From Clostridia bacterium (GTDB lineage Bacteria; Bacillota; Clostridia; Oscillospirales; Acutalibacteraceae), in contig JAFTEL010000056.1 in NCBI GenBank assembly GCA_017453685.1, forward strand, positions 1-37,998: a stretch of DNA of 37,998 nucleotides, read 5' to 3'. The position numbers were made by a program, and so were the translations under genes. This document shows positions 22,217 to 32,000 of this stretch, in pieces (position 1 is the stretch's first letter; each line of letters begins with the position of its first letter). Under the pieces are notes generated by a model. It searched no databases and was not told where the DNA came from. It saw only the letters and a list, made by a program, of their open reading frames with translations.

Positions 22217-23587
22217 ATGGATAACCCCGACCCTGAACCTCCCAACCTTGTTTTCAAACTGCTTCTGCTGCTGGCGCTTATTCTGGTAAACGCGTTCTTC
22301 GCCATGAGCGAGATCGCGATCATTTCCCTCAACGACGCCAAGCTGGAACGGCAGGCGGCGGAGGGCAACCGAAAAGCCAAAAAGGTTTTGCGCCTGACCA
22401 AAAATCCGAGCAGCTTTCTGTCCACCATTCAAATCGGCGTCACGCTGGCGGGGTTCCTGACCTCCGCCTCCGCTTCGCAGAGCTTTGTGGATCAGTTTGC
22501 GGGCGCGATCATCAACACCCCGGTGAAGAATATCCTGTCGGAAGGCGTGATCAAAAGCATCTGCGTGGTGCTGATCACCGTCGTCATGTCCTATTTTTCG
22601 CTGGTGCTCGGCGAATTGGTGCCCAAGCGCATCGCCATGTTTTCGCCGGAAAAGATCTCGTTCCGCGTCGTCGGCGTGCTGCTGGTGGTCGCCGCCGTCA
22701 CCAAGCCCTTTGTCAAGGTGCTTTCGGTCTCGACCAATGCGCTGCTGCGCCTGTTCGGCATTGATCCCAACGCCCAGCCCGAGGAAGTGACGGAGGAAGA
22801 GATCCGCATGATGGTCGACGTCGGCGGCGAAAAGGGCGTCATCGAAGACGTGCAGAAGGAAATGATCAACAACATCTTCGAGTTTGACGATATTGACGCG
22901 GGCGACATCATGACCCACCGCACCGACGTGGAGGCCGTTGAGGTCAACGAGTCGATCGAGGACGTCATCGAGATCGCCGAGCGCGACGGGTATTCCCGCA
23001 TCCCCGTCTATGAGGAAGACCTTGACCACATCATCGGCGTGGTCTATATCAAAGACCTGATCGCCTTTATCGGTTCGGAACTGCCCAAGGATCAGAACCT
23101 GCGCAAGGTCATGCGCGACGTTTATATCGTGCCCGAAAGCATGAAGTGCGGCACGCTGTTCAAAGAGCTGACCTCCCGCAAGCTGCAAATGGCGGTGGTG
23201 CTCGATGAATACGGCGGCACGGCGGGCATCGTCACGCTGGAAGACCTGCTTGAGGCCATCGTGGGCAACATTCAGGATGAATACGACAACGAAGAAGAGG
23301 AGTTCTCCGTCATTGACGACACGACCTTCACCGTCGACGGCACGACCGCCATCAGCGAGGTGAACGAGCACGTCGGCGTGGATATTCCGGAGGATGACTT
23401 TGAAACCATCGGCGGCTTTGTCATCAGCCTGCTCGGCTATCTGCCGCAGGACGGCGAAATGAACGAGGTCGATTACAAAAACCTGCATTTCACCGTGCTC
23501 AACATTGAGGAACGCCGCATCGGCAAGCTGAAAGTGGAGATCAATCCGGTGGAAGCACAGGGGGAAAACGAAGAAGGCAACGAATAA
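22217..23587 (+). CDS. CNNM/HlyC-type membrane protein with CBS pair
   Basis: A 456-residue protein of the hemolysin C/CorC (UPF0053) family. Domains in order: CNNM (DUF21) transmembrane region about 1-190 with four hydrophobic helices (LLLLLALILVNAFFAMSEIAIISLN at the start); a CBS pair about 210-335 (MTHRTDVEAVEVN, YSRIPVYEEDLDHIIGVVYIKDL, MAVVLDEYGGTAGIVTLEDLLEAIVG); and the C-terminal CorC/HlyC domain (about 350-440). Related proteins export Mg2+ or other cations and bind adenine nucleotides at the CBS pair; the hemolysin name is historical. AAAGGAG lies 10 bases before the ATG. It follows alr by 71 bases with no terminator between. Confidence 0.92.
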   Translation: MDNPDPEPPNLVFKLLLLLALILVNAFFAMSEIAIISLNDAKLERQAAEGNRKAKKVLRLTKNPSSFLSTIQIGVTLAGFLTSASASQSFVDQFAGAIINTPVKNILSEGVIKSICVVLITVVMSYFSLVLGELVPKRIAMFSPEKISFRVVGVLLVVAAVTKPFVKVLSVSTNALLRLFGIDPNAQPEEVTEEEIRMMVDVGGEKGVIEDVQKEMINNIFEFDDIDAGDIMTHRTDVEAVEVNESIEDVIEIAERDGYSRIPVYEEDLDHIIGVVYIKDLIAFIGSELPKDQNLRKVMRDVYIVPESMKCGTLFKELTSRKLQMAVVLDEYGGTAGIVTLEDLLEAIVGNIQDEYDNEEEEFSVIDDTTFTVDGTTAISEVNEHVGVDIPEDDFETIGGFVISLLGYLPQDGEMNEVDYKNLHFTVLNIEERRIGKLKVEINPVEAQGENEEGNE

Positions 23588-23651
23588 GCAACGAAACGGA
23601 AAAGAAGCCTTTAAGAATTGATTAAAACATCTATCGTTTCCCGGTTATCTC

Positions 23652-23681
23652 TTGACACGGCGAGGAATACTATTATATATT
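23652..23681 (+). promoter_or_regulatory. Promoter of the lipoprotein-SDR pair
   Basis: TTGACA (23652-23657) followed at 16-18 bases by TATATA or TATATT (23674-23681). The start codon is about 38 bases downstream. Confidence 0.75.
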
Positions 23682-23718
23682 CAACTTGAGCAAAATAACT
23701 TTTGGGAGGAATCATGGA

Positions 23719-24801
23719 ATGAATAAGAAACACGTTGTGCTGATCCTTTCCGCGCTGGCGGTCGTTCTTGTTTTGTTTGCCGCCTGCGGGAAAAAAGGCA
23801 CGAAGGACCCAGAACCGGTCACCGTGACCGACGCGAACGGTCAGGTCTATGAGCAGGTGACGGAGATCGTCTCCGAAGTGGAAACGGTCACCAAGGCGGA
23901 CGGTACGCCCGAGATCGTGACTGAAGTCGTGACCGAGGTCGTGACCAACGCCAAGGGCGAAAAGGTGACGAAGAAAGACGGAACGCCCGAGGTCAAGAGC
24001 GAAGTTGTGACCGAAGTCGTGACCGAGATCGTGACCAAGGTCGAGACCGTGACCGTTCCCTATTCCGCGCCGGAGACCACCAAGAAGGGCGAGACCACCG
24101 CCGCCGAAACGCCGGCGACGACCAACGCCGAAATGGCGGAATTCAACACCGCGCTGTTTGACAGCGGCACGCCCGTTGCCGTGCCCACCAACAAAGACGG
24201 CACGCCCACGGATTCCAAGCTGAGAGCGATGTTCGATAAGGCGAAAAAGAATAAGCAATTGATGCTCAAGCTCTACGTTTCTTCCGAAGAAATGAGCGAT
24301 ATGGGCACCATGGCTTACACCTTCTACACCAAGGATGACAAGATCGCCATCGAAATGTCAGTGCCCGCCGTTTCGGGTCTGGGCGCGCTCGGCTCGCTGG
24401 GCACCATCCGCGCCATCATCAACGGCAATCAGGCCACCATCAATTTCGGCAAGGTTTACCACTACACCACCACGCTGGACGACGCCGAAGATATGGGCTT
24501 GGGCACCGAGATCTTTGACGCGATCGCCGCGGACGATATGGATTACAAGGGCACCACCCGCGTGAAGGACGGCGGCAAGACCTACGACTGCGAGACCTAC
24601 ACCGACGGCACGACCACCAACAAGTATTACTTCAGCACCGACGGCAAACTGGTTCGCGTGGAGATCATCAGCGAGGACGGTTCCTCGACCGTGATGAAAG
24701 TGGTCGATTATTCCTACAAAGTCAGCGATAAGGAATTTGAGCCGGTCGGCAAAGCGATGAGCGAAGACGATCTGGAAAAAATGTTCGGGAGTCTGACGTA
24801 A
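23719..24801 (+). CDS. Lipoprotein with Val-Thr-Glu repeat stalk, function unknown
   Basis: The product is 360 residues with a lipoprotein signal ([10 protein letters not shown]; Cys23 lipidated). Residues about 35-125 are a low-complexity stalk of repeated VTEVVTE(I/V)VT units with interspersed ADGTPE/KKDGTPE segments; the underlying DNA repeats are visible at 23915-24055. A globular domain (about 145-350) follows, rich in beta strands, resembling outer-surface LolA/LppX-like lipoprotein folds in pattern only. I cannot name a family. It should sit on the outer face of the membrane with the stalk pushing the domain into or through the wall. ATG 23719 follows GGGAGGA by 8 bases; a two-codon frame (ATG GAA TGA) overlaps this start. 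Its stop overlaps the SDR start (TAATG). Confidence 0.82.
   Translation: MNKKHVVLILSALAVVLVLFAACGKKGTKDPEPVTVTDANGQVYEQVTEIVSEVETVTKADGTPEIVTEVVTEVVTNAKGEKVTKKDGTPEVKSEVVTEVVTEIVTKVETVTVPYSAPETTKKGETTAAETPATTNAEMAEFNTALFDSGTPVAVPTNKDGTPTDSKLRAMFDKAKKNKQLMLKLYVSSEEMSDMGTMAYTFYTKDDKIAIEMSVPAVSGLGALGSLGTIRAIINGNQATINFGKVYHYTTTLDDAEDMGLGTEIFDAIAADDMDYKGTTRVKDGGKTYDCETYTDGTTTNKYYFSTDGKLVRVEIISEDGSSTVMKVVDYSYKVSDKEFEPVGKAMSEDDLEKMFGSLT
23915..24055 (+). repeat. Imperfect tandem repeats coding the Val-Thr-Glu stalk
   Basis: Units near GTGACCGAAGTCGTGACCGA recur in two blocks separated by an AAGGACGG-like segment, giving VTEVVTE arrays. Copy number of such repeats often varies between strains. Confidence 0.7.
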
Positions 24802-25535
24802 TGAACGAAACGGTTTTGATCACGGGCGCCTCCGGCGGCATCGGCAGCGCCTGCGCGCGGCTCCTTGCGGGGCAGGGATACCGCGTGGCGATCCATTACC
24901 ACAGCGATGAAAAATCCGCAAAGGACTTGCAAAACGAGCTGGGCAGTCAAGGCTGCCCGGCCGCTTGCTTTTGCGCCGATTTAGCCCGAAACGATCAGGC
25001 TGCGGCCATGGTCGAAGCCATCCGCGAGCGCTTCGGCGCGATCACCGCGCTGGTCAACAACGCGGGTGCGGCGCAGCAAAAGCTGTTCACCGACACGACG
25101 GACGACGACACGGCGTTTTTGTTCGGCGCGAACGTTTCTTCCTGCGTCAACGTCTGCCGCGCCGTGCTGCCGGATATGATCCGCGCGCATCGGGGCAGCG
25201 TCGTGAACGTGTCCTCCATGTGGGGCGTGAGCGGCGCGAGCTGCGAAGCGCTCTATTCCGCCTCCAAGGCGGCGGTCATCGGGCTGACCAAAGCGCTGGC
25301 GAAGGAAGTCGGCCCCGCGGGCGTTCGCGTCAACTGCGTCGCGCCCGGCGTGATCGACACCAAAATGAACGCGAACCTCACCCCGGAAGACCTGGAGCAG
25401 CTCGGGCAGGACACGCCGCTTTGCCGCATCGGTCAGCCGGAAGAGGTCGCCAAAGCCGTCGCGTTTCTGCTGTCGGACGACGCCTCGTTCATCACGGGGC
25501 AGGTTCTCGGCGTAGACGGTGGATTTATTTTGTAG
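24801..25535 (+). CDS. SDR-family oxidoreductase (FabG-like)
   Basis: A 244-residue classical short-chain dehydrogenase/reductase. NADP(H) site TGASGGIG (8-15), NNAG (86-89), catalytic Ser139 region NVSSMWG, YSASK with Tyr152 and Lys156, then [14 protein letters not shown] and [21 protein letters not shown]. The pattern is close to 3-oxoacyl-ACP reductase FabG but the rest of a fatty acid cluster is missing, so another carbonyl substrate is possible. The start codon overlaps the stop of the stalked lipoprotein gene (TAATG), so the two are translationally coupled; a functional link between a surface lipoprotein and a cytoplasmic reductase is not obvious. Confidence 0.9.
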   Translation: MNETVLITGASGGIGSACARLLAGQGYRVAIHYHSDEKSAKDLQNELGSQGCPAACFCADLARNDQAAAMVEAIRERFGAITALVNNAGAAQQKLFTDTTDDDTAFLFGANVSSCVNVCRAVLPDMIRAHRGSVVNVSSMWGVSGASCEALYSASKAAVIGLTKALAKEVGPAGVRVNCVAPGVIDTKMNANLTPEDLEQLGQDTPLCRIGQPEEVAKAVAFLLSDDASFITGQVLGVDGGFIL

Positions 25536-25542
25536 GAATTGT

Positions 25543-25571
25543 TTGACATCTCAAAAAATAAGATATATTAT
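25543..25571 (+). promoter_or_regulatory. Promoter upstream of rhaA
   Basis: TTGACA (25543-25548), 17 bases, TATTAT (25566-25571). Transcription would start at or within the hairpin that begins three bases after the -10 box. Confidence 0.65.
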
Positions 25572-25574
25572 TAG

Positions 25575-25604
25575 AGCAATAGCTTTATGCTGTTGCTTTT
25601 TTTC
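25575..25604 (+). terminator. Intrinsic terminator after the SDR gene / at the rhaA leader start
   Basis: AGCAATAGC pairs with GCTGTTGCT (one T-G wobble) around TTTAT, followed by seven T. It can end the lipoprotein-SDR transcript, but also lies right at the start of a transcript from 25543-25571. Confidence 0.85.
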
Positions 25605-25654
25605 TTAACCGATAACGGAAAGGGCGGCGACAAGGTGCGCCGCAGGTGAAAAAC

Positions 25655-26902
25655 ATGACGAAGCTTTACGCGGCGGCCAAAGAACAGTACGCCAGACTCG
25701 GCGTCGACACCGAGCAGGCGCTTGCTCAACTGGACAAAGTTTATTTATCCCTGCACTGCTGGCAGGGCGACGACGTGCTCGGCTTTGAGGGCGGCAAATC
25801 ACTCTCCGGCGGCATTGCCGCCACGGGCAACTATCCCGGCAGGGCGCGGAACCCCGAGGAGCTCATGGCGGACATTGACAAGGCGCTGTCGCTCATGCCC
25901 GGTCAACACAAGATCAACGTTCACGCCAATTACGCCATCACGGACGGCGAAGCGGTGCCGCGCGATCAGCTCAAGCCCGAACATTTTGAGCCGTGGGTGC
26001 GCTTCGCCAAGGAACGCGGTCTGGGGCTGGACATCAACCCGACGATGTTTTCTCACCCCATGGCGGCGGACGGGCTGACGCTCTCTCACCCCGATGAAAA
26101 GGTGCGCCGCTTCTGGATCGACCACTGCAAGGCGATGCGCAAGATCGGCGAATATTTCGGCAGAGAGCTTGGCATCCCCTGCATGAACAACGTCTGGATC
26201 CCCGACGGCTATAAGGAAGTGCCGGCGGATCGCCTCGGTCCGCGTCAGCGCCTGAAGGATTCGCTCGATGAGATCTTTGCCGAAAAGATCGACCCGCGCT
26301 ATCTGGTCGACACCGTGGAATCCAAGGTGTTCGGCATCGGCGTGGAGGCCTACACCGTCGGTTCGCACGAGTTCTATATGAACTACGCCGCCAAGAACAA
26401 TCTGGTCTGCCTGCTCGACAACGGTCATTTCCACCCAACCGAAGTGGTAAGCGATAAAATTCCGTCCATGCTGCTCTTCAGCGACAAGGTCGCGCTCCAC
26501 GTGACCCGCGGCGTCCGGTGGGACAGCGACCATGTGGTCGTGTTCGATGACGAACTGAAAGAAATGATGAAGGAGATCGTCCGCTGCGACGCGCTTGACC
26601 GCGTGATGATCGGGCTGGATTATTTTGACGCGAGCATCAACCGCGTGGCGGCGTGGGTCATCGGCGAACGCAACGTGCGCAAGGCGCTGCTCAACGCGCT
26701 GCTGATCCCGCACGAAACGCTGAAAGTCATGCAGGACAAGGGCGATTTCACGCAGATGCTCATGATGAGCGAAGAAATGAAGCTCTATCCGTTCGGCGCC
26801 GTTTGGGAGGAATACTGCTCCCGCAGCGGCGTGGCCGCCCATGAGGAATGGTTTGCCGAAATTCTGGATTACGAACAGAAGGTTCAGAGCAAGAGAGTGT
26901 GA
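25655..26902 (+). CDS. rhaA: L-rhamnose isomerase
   Basis: A 415-residue RhaA, family length. Recognisable segments are [14 protein letters not shown] near the start, [86 protein letters not shown] and RWDSDHVVV, supplying Mn/Zn ligands (Asp, His, Glu). It converts L-rhamnose to L-rhamnulose in the cytoplasm. Kinase and aldolase genes (rhaB, rhaD) and a rhamnose regulator are not in the window. AGGTGA lies 6 bases upstream of ATG 25655. The Nif3-type gene begins 5 bases after the stop. It could also accept other aldoses, as some RhaA enzymes do. Confidence 0.94.
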   Translation: MTKLYAAAKEQYARLGVDTEQALAQLDKVYLSLHCWQGDDVLGFEGGKSLSGGIAATGNYPGRARNPEELMADIDKALSLMPGQHKINVHANYAITDGEAVPRDQLKPEHFEPWVRFAKERGLGLDINPTMFSHPMAADGLTLSHPDEKVRRFWIDHCKAMRKIGEYFGRELGIPCMNNVWIPDGYKEVPADRLGPRQRLKDSLDEIFAEKIDPRYLVDTVESKVFGIGVEAYTVGSHEFYMNYAAKNNLVCLLDNGHFHPTEVVSDKIPSMLLFSDKVALHVTRGVRWDSDHVVVFDDELKEMMKEIVRCDALDRVMIGLDYFDASINRVAAWVIGERNVRKALLNALLIPHETLKVMQDKGDFTQMLMMSEEMKLYPFGAVWEEYCSRSGVAAHEEWFAEILDYEQKVQSKRV

Positions 26903-26907
26903 GAAAC

Positions 26908-27666
26908 ATGACGACCGTTCAGGATATCGTTCGGTTTTTGGATTCCGTCGCGCCGTTTGACACGCAGGAAGCGTGGGACAACAGCGGCTTTCTGATCGGC
27001 TGTGCCGCGCAGGAGGTCACCGCTGCCGCTTTGGCGCTGGACGTCACGAATGAAACCGTGCGGCAGGCAAAAGCGGCGGGCGCGCAGCTGCTCATCAGCC
27101 ACCACCCCGTGATCTTTCGCCCGCTCAAAGCCGTGAAAGCAAATGACCCCGTCTATGAACTGATCGCCGCAGGCTTAAGCGCCGTTTGCGCCCACACCAA
27201 TCTGGACGCAGCGCAGGGCGGCGTGAACGACTGTCTGGCGCAGCTTTTGGGATTGACCGAAGTTGAACCGCTGCCGGTTCCCTCGAGCGAATCGCTCTTG
27301 CGGCGGGGCAAACTGCCGAAAGAAATGACCGCGCGGGACTTCGGCGCTTTGGTCGGCAAGGCGCTCGGCTCGCCCGCGGCAGTCGCCGACGGCGGCAAGC
27401 CCATTTGCACCGTGGCCGTTTGCGGCGGCGCGGGCGGCGATTTCATCGGCGAAGTCGCCGGTTTGGCGGACGCTTTTGTGACCGGCGAAGCGAAGCACCA
27501 TGAGCTTTTGCTCGCGCGGCAGCTCGGGCTTACGGTTGCGGCGGCGGGGCATTTTGAAACGGAAAACCCCGTGATCGCGCCGCTGGCGCAGCGGCTGAGT
27601 GAACAGTTCCCGAACGTCGTTTTTCAGGTGCTGGATCAGCCGAATCCCGTGTTTTATTGCAGATAA
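26908..27666 (+). CDS. Nif3-type dinuclear metal-centre protein, short form
   Basis: A 252-residue Nif3/YqfO/YbgI family protein. Metal residues are visible: LISHHPVIF (His65, His66), CAHTNLDAA (His96, Asp100), [10 protein letters not shown] and AGHFETEN near the end. The large insertion domain found in Bacillus YqfO is absent, so this is the short YbgI-like form. Family members form hexameric rings with two metal ions per subunit; their reaction is not firmly known despite the old label GTP cyclohydrolase I type 2. It begins 5 bases after rhaA; usual partners sigA and trmK are not adjacent. A clear ribosome site is lacking, so translation probably relies on coupling to rhaA. Confidence 0.9.
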   Translation: MTTVQDIVRFLDSVAPFDTQEAWDNSGFLIGCAAQEVTAAALALDVTNETVRQAKAAGAQLLISHHPVIFRPLKAVKANDPVYELIAAGLSAVCAHTNLDAAQGGVNDCLAQLLGLTEVEPLPVPSSESLLRRGKLPKEMTARDFGALVGKALGSPAAVADGGKPICTVAVCGGAGGDFIGEVAGLADAFVTGEAKHHELLLARQLGLTVAAAGHFETENPVIAPLAQRLSEQFPNVVFQVLDQPNPVFYCR

Positions 27667-27686
27667 TCAGGAAAGGATCGAAATAT

Positions 27687-28958
27687 ATGCTTGACATTAA
27701 AGTGATTCGAGAAAACCCCGAGCGGGTCAAGGCAGCCATGAAGACCCGCAACAAGGATATGGACGCCTATGTGGACGAGGTGCTCGCCATTGACGCCGAG
27801 CGCCGCGAGATCACCTCGAAAACGGACGCGCTCAAAGCCGAACAGAACAACGCCAGCCGCGACATTCCGCGGATCAAAAAAGAGGGCGGCGACATTTCCG
27901 CCATCATGGCGCGCATGAACGAGATTAAAGAGATCATCAAGGGCAACGACGCGCAGATCTCCGCTTTGGAAGAAAAGCAGCAGAAGATCATGTACGAGTT
28001 CCCGAATATCCCCAACAGCGAGATCCCCGTCGGCAAGGATGACAGCGACAACGTGGAGATCCGCCGCTGGAGCGAGCCGACTGAATTCGACTTTGAGCCG
28101 AAGGCGCATTGGGATCTCGGCGCGGCGCTCGGCATCCTCGACCCCGAGACCGCCGCGAAGGTCACCGGCGCGCGCTTCCATTTCTACAAAGGGCAGGGCG
28201 CTCGGCTCGAACGCGCCGTCATCAACTTCTTCCTCAACACTCACACCGCCAACGGCTACACCGAGGTGTTCCCGCCGTTCATGGTCAACCGCGCTTCGAT
28301 GACCGGCACCGGTCAGCTCCCGAAGTTTGAGGAGGACGCGTTCCGTCTGGAGCGCGAGGATTATTTCCTCATTCCCACGGCGGAGGTGCCCGTGACCAAC
28401 ATGCACCGGGGCGATATTCTTGACGGCGCACAGCTGCCGATCAAATACTGCGCCTATTCCGCCTGCTTCCGCGCCGAAGCGGGCAGCGCGGGGCGCGACA
28501 CCCGCGGTCTGATCCGCCAGCACCAGTTCAACAAGGTGGAGCTCGTCAAATTCGTCGACCCCGAGACCTCTTATGAGGAACTCGAAAAGCTGACCAACGA
28601 CGCCGAACGTGTGCTGCAGCTGCTCGGTCTGCCCTATCGCGTGGTCTGCCTGAGCACGGGCGACATCGGCTTCTCTTCCGCCAAAACCTATGATATCGAA
28701 GTGTGGATGCCGTCTTACGGCCGCTATGTGGAAATCTCCTCCTGCTCCAATTTCGAGGATTTCCAGGCGCGCCGCGCGTCCATCCGCTTCAAGAAGACCC
28801 CGAAAGACAAAGCGCAGCTCGTCCACACCCTCAACGGCTCCGGCGTCGCCGTGGGCAGAACCGTCGCCGCCATTCTGGAGAATTACCAGAACGCCGACGG
28901 CACCGTCACCGTGCCCGACGCGCTGGTTGAGTTCATGGGCACGGACAAAATTGGATAA
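27687..28958 (+). CDS. serS: Serine--tRNA ligase
   Basis: A 423-residue class II synthetase. The N-terminal long antiparallel coiled coil (about 30-100) contacts the tRNA variable arm. Class II motif 2 lies near [29 protein letters not shown] (about 256-284) and motif 3 near [19 protein letters not shown] (about 382-400); [13 protein letters not shown] is the serine-binding part. It charges tRNA-Ser and tRNA-Sec with serine. AAAGGA precedes the ATG by 10 bases. It follows the Nif3-type gene by 20 bases and ends the run of plus-strand genes. No T-box leader is seen. Confidence 0.96.
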   Translation: MLDIKVIRENPERVKAAMKTRNKDMDAYVDEVLAIDAERREITSKTDALKAEQNNASRDIPRIKKEGGDISAIMARMNEIKEIIKGNDAQISALEEKQQKIMYEFPNIPNSEIPVGKDDSDNVEIRRWSEPTEFDFEPKAHWDLGAALGILDPETAAKVTGARFHFYKGQGARLERAVINFFLNTHTANGYTEVFPPFMVNRASMTGTGQLPKFEEDAFRLEREDYFLIPTAEVPVTNMHRGDILDGAQLPIKYCAYSACFRAEAGSAGRDTRGLIRQHQFNKVELVKFVDPETSYEELEKLTNDAERVLQLLGLPYRVVCLSTGDIGFSSAKTYDIEVWMPSYGRYVEISSCSNFEDFQARRASIRFKKTPKDKAQLVHTLNGSGVAVGRTVAAILENYQNADGTVTVPDALVEFMGTDKIG

Positions 28959-28985
28959 TGCGGAATGCGAAATGCGGAATGCGAA
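28958..28985. repeat. Four tandem heptamers after serS
   Basis: ATGCGGA and ATGCGAA alternate twice, four 7-base units that start at the serS stop codon (TAATG) and end before the terminator. Confidence 0.8.
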
Positions 28986-29002
28986 ATTGCATGACGTAAC
29001 AA

Positions 29003-29041
29003 AAAGCATAGGCAACTCCTTATCGGAGAAGCCTATGCTTT
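29003..29041. terminator. Bidirectional terminator between serS and the LRR protein gene
   Basis: AAAGCATAGGC (29003-29013) pairs with GCCTATGCTTT (29031-29041), plus an inner CTCC/GGAG stem. On the minus strand TTTTT follows directly; the plus side has a weaker T-rich tail. Confidence 0.85.
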
Positions 29042-29057
29042 GCTTGTTTCTGTGCTG

Positions 29058-32000
29058 TTATGCGGCTTTGAAAACGCCCAGCAGCCAGTTCAGTACCACG
29101 CTCAACAGCGCCATGATCCGGCTCCAGAGGGATTGCGCCTCGGGCTGCAGTCTCTCAATGACGATCGGCTGAGCTTCATCGGGCTCGATCATTTCGATCG
29201 TCTGATCGATCAGACCGCAGTATTCCAGATAAACGCTGTTGGTTTCCAGTTCGTCCTGCGGCAGGGTCTGGTCGACCGCGTTGAGCAGCAGACCCGCCTG
29301 CTCGATGATCGCCACGTCCGCCGCGTCGATCGCGCCGTCGTGATTCGCGTCGCAGGCTTTGCGCTGCGCGGCGTTCAGGGCGGTTTGCGGGATCATGCCG
29401 TTGGCTGTGAGCCGCACAAAGTAGGCGTCTGTGCCGTCGTACCAGCCGTCGCCGTTGATATCGCCGAAGAGCACCAGCTTGTAGGAGGCGATCATCACGT
29501 CGCCGGAATAGACGCGAACGATTGAGCCGGTCGAATACACGTTGCTTTCACCGCTCGTGCCCGAAGGCGACGTCGAATAGGTAAAACCGTCCTTTGCGGT
29601 GAAATAAGCCGAAGGATCGGTCACGTTCGGCGCAAGGCCGTAGATGGCGCCGTTCATCGTGTCGATCACGGCGTCTTTACCGGCGGTCGCGTCAAGCGTT
29701 TCCAGCACGGAATCCAGCGTCAGCGTGACCGGGTAGCTGCCGCTTCTGTATCGGCTGTAATACCGGCAGCCGTAATAATAGGTCTGCCCTTTGACCAGAT
29801 CGTAGGTCAAGGCGAAGTCGGTTCCGATAACGGTGCCGTAGTCGTCGTTGTACGTGATCTGATTCATATCGGCGTCATACAAATAGCAGTAGGTATCGGC
29901 ATTGGCGCCGGAAGCCAGCGTATAGGTTCCCGTGACCTTCGGGACAAAGCGAAGGGTTGTGACCTGATTGGAAACGATCTCAACGGTTTTGGTCTCGCCC
30001 ACGTTGATATCCGACTTGACGATATCTTCGCTGCCGCAATTGTCGCAGGTGCCGTCGTCGTCTTCATCGATGTGATCGATCGTCGGCAGAGCTTCCGTGC
30101 AGCTGTAGTTGCAGCGGGAGCAGGTCTTGATGCAGGAGCCTTCCTCCGCGCAGGTCGGCTCCTTTGTGACCGTGACCGCAAAGTTATGCCCCAGCGCGGG
30201 GATGACTTCGGTGGTGACGAAGTGGCATTCGGAGCAGGTTTTGGTGAGAAGCCCGGGTTCCGTGCAGGTCGCCTCTGTCGTGACGACTGACTCATAAGTG
30301 TGCGCCACGGTGGGGATGCTCTCGGTGTAGCTGTTGCCGCAGCGGGTGCAGGTGTAGGTGCGAACACCGGTTTCGGAGCAGGTCGGCTCCGTGGTGACTT
30401 CCGAGGTGTAATCGTGCCCCAGCGCGGGCTTGGTCACGGTCTTGACGTCGCCGCAGGAACAGGTGTAGGTGGTCACGCCATCGGTCGTGCAGTTCTGTTC
30501 GCTCACGACCGCGGAGGTGTAGACATGCGAATGATCCAATTCAAGGAAGTGGAGCTCAGCGCCCAAAAGGATGGCGTTGTCCGGATCGATGGTGATCTGA
30601 TCCCATTCTTCTTCGGTGCCTTCAAAATAAACGTCCGTGAGCGAATTGGTCGGCCACTCGCCGTGATCGACGTAATAGATCATTTCATCGTAACGAACCG
30701 TTTCCAGAAAGATCGGGCCGTCGATCTCCATTCGATTCCGGAAATAATCCCTGACGTCCAGCCCGTATTGTTCATAGGTGGCCTTCAGGCTGTTGATCGA
30801 CGAAATGGTCATGCTGTGATAGTAGTCCGGCACGGTCGCCTGAAAGATTTTTTTGCCGATGGAGGTCACCGTTCTGGGAATGGTCAGGTTCGTCATCATG
30901 TTGTTGCCTTTGAAGGCTTCGTTCCCGATCGCGGTCACCGTGCCGCCGTCGATCCCGGCGGGGATCGCGATTTCGGCCAGCCAGTCGTCACAATCCAGAA
31001 TGCTGATGGTGTTGTCAGCGCCTTCCAGATAAATCAACCCGAAAAAGCCGGGGGCAAAATGCTTGGTCGCGTTGATCAGCGCGTCGTTGCCGTAAGTGCT
31101 GATGTAGACCGAGCTCCAGTTATCCTCGGTGCCGCGGTAATACACGTCGGTCAGGCTGCCGTCCGCGTGATCGAAGATGGTTTGGATCGTGTCAAGCGAA
31201 ACGTAACCGATCGAGGCATCTGTCAGGGTTTCACCGTTTTCCACGGCTCTTTCATAGTCTGACTGAAGGTAACCGAGCGTTTCGGCGCTGCATCCCACCG
31301 AAAAGGCGTTGTTTGAAACATAGGTAACGCCGGAGCCGATCGTCACGCTTTTCAGATTCACACAGCCGAGGAACATCTCGGAGTTGATGTCCGGAACGCC
31401 GTCGGGGACGTTGATGCCGGTCAGATTCACGCAGTAGGCGAACGCTTCGGAGCCGAGAGCCGTGATGCTGTTGGGAAGCGTCACGGTCGTCAGTCCGGTG
31501 CAGCATTCAAACGCGCCGCTGTTAATGGTTGTAAGACCATCCGGCAGGTTGATGTCGGTCAGCCCGATGCAGCCCCCAAACGCGTAATAGTCGATCGTCG
31601 TTACGCCCGCGGGAACGGTCAGGCCGGTGATGTTCGTGCAGCGGGTAAACGCATTCATGTTGATTTTCGTCACGCCGTTCGGGATCACCAGATCGGTCAT
31701 CAGCGCATCGTTTAAGTACAGGTTGTGCCCGTAATACAGCGGGTTCGAGACGCTGTTGACAAACGTGATGCCGCACCACGCCGCCACGTCGGAAATCTTC
31801 ACGGCAGTCAGGTTCGGGCAGCCGGCAAAGGCATACTCGCCAATGCTTGTGACGGAGGCGGGGATGCTCACGCTTTCCAGCCCGTAAAGGAAATAGAAGG
31901 CGTTGGCGCCGATGCCCGTAACGCCGTTTTCAATTACGAGCTTTTTCGCCGTCATGTAATACGGCCGCCACCCGGCTGTGGTCACCGGAAGATCGTATTC

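Noticed and set aside
23915-24055. CRISPR-like repeat array
   Set aside because: Repeats are in-frame coding units of a Val-Thr-Glu stalk, without regular spacers.
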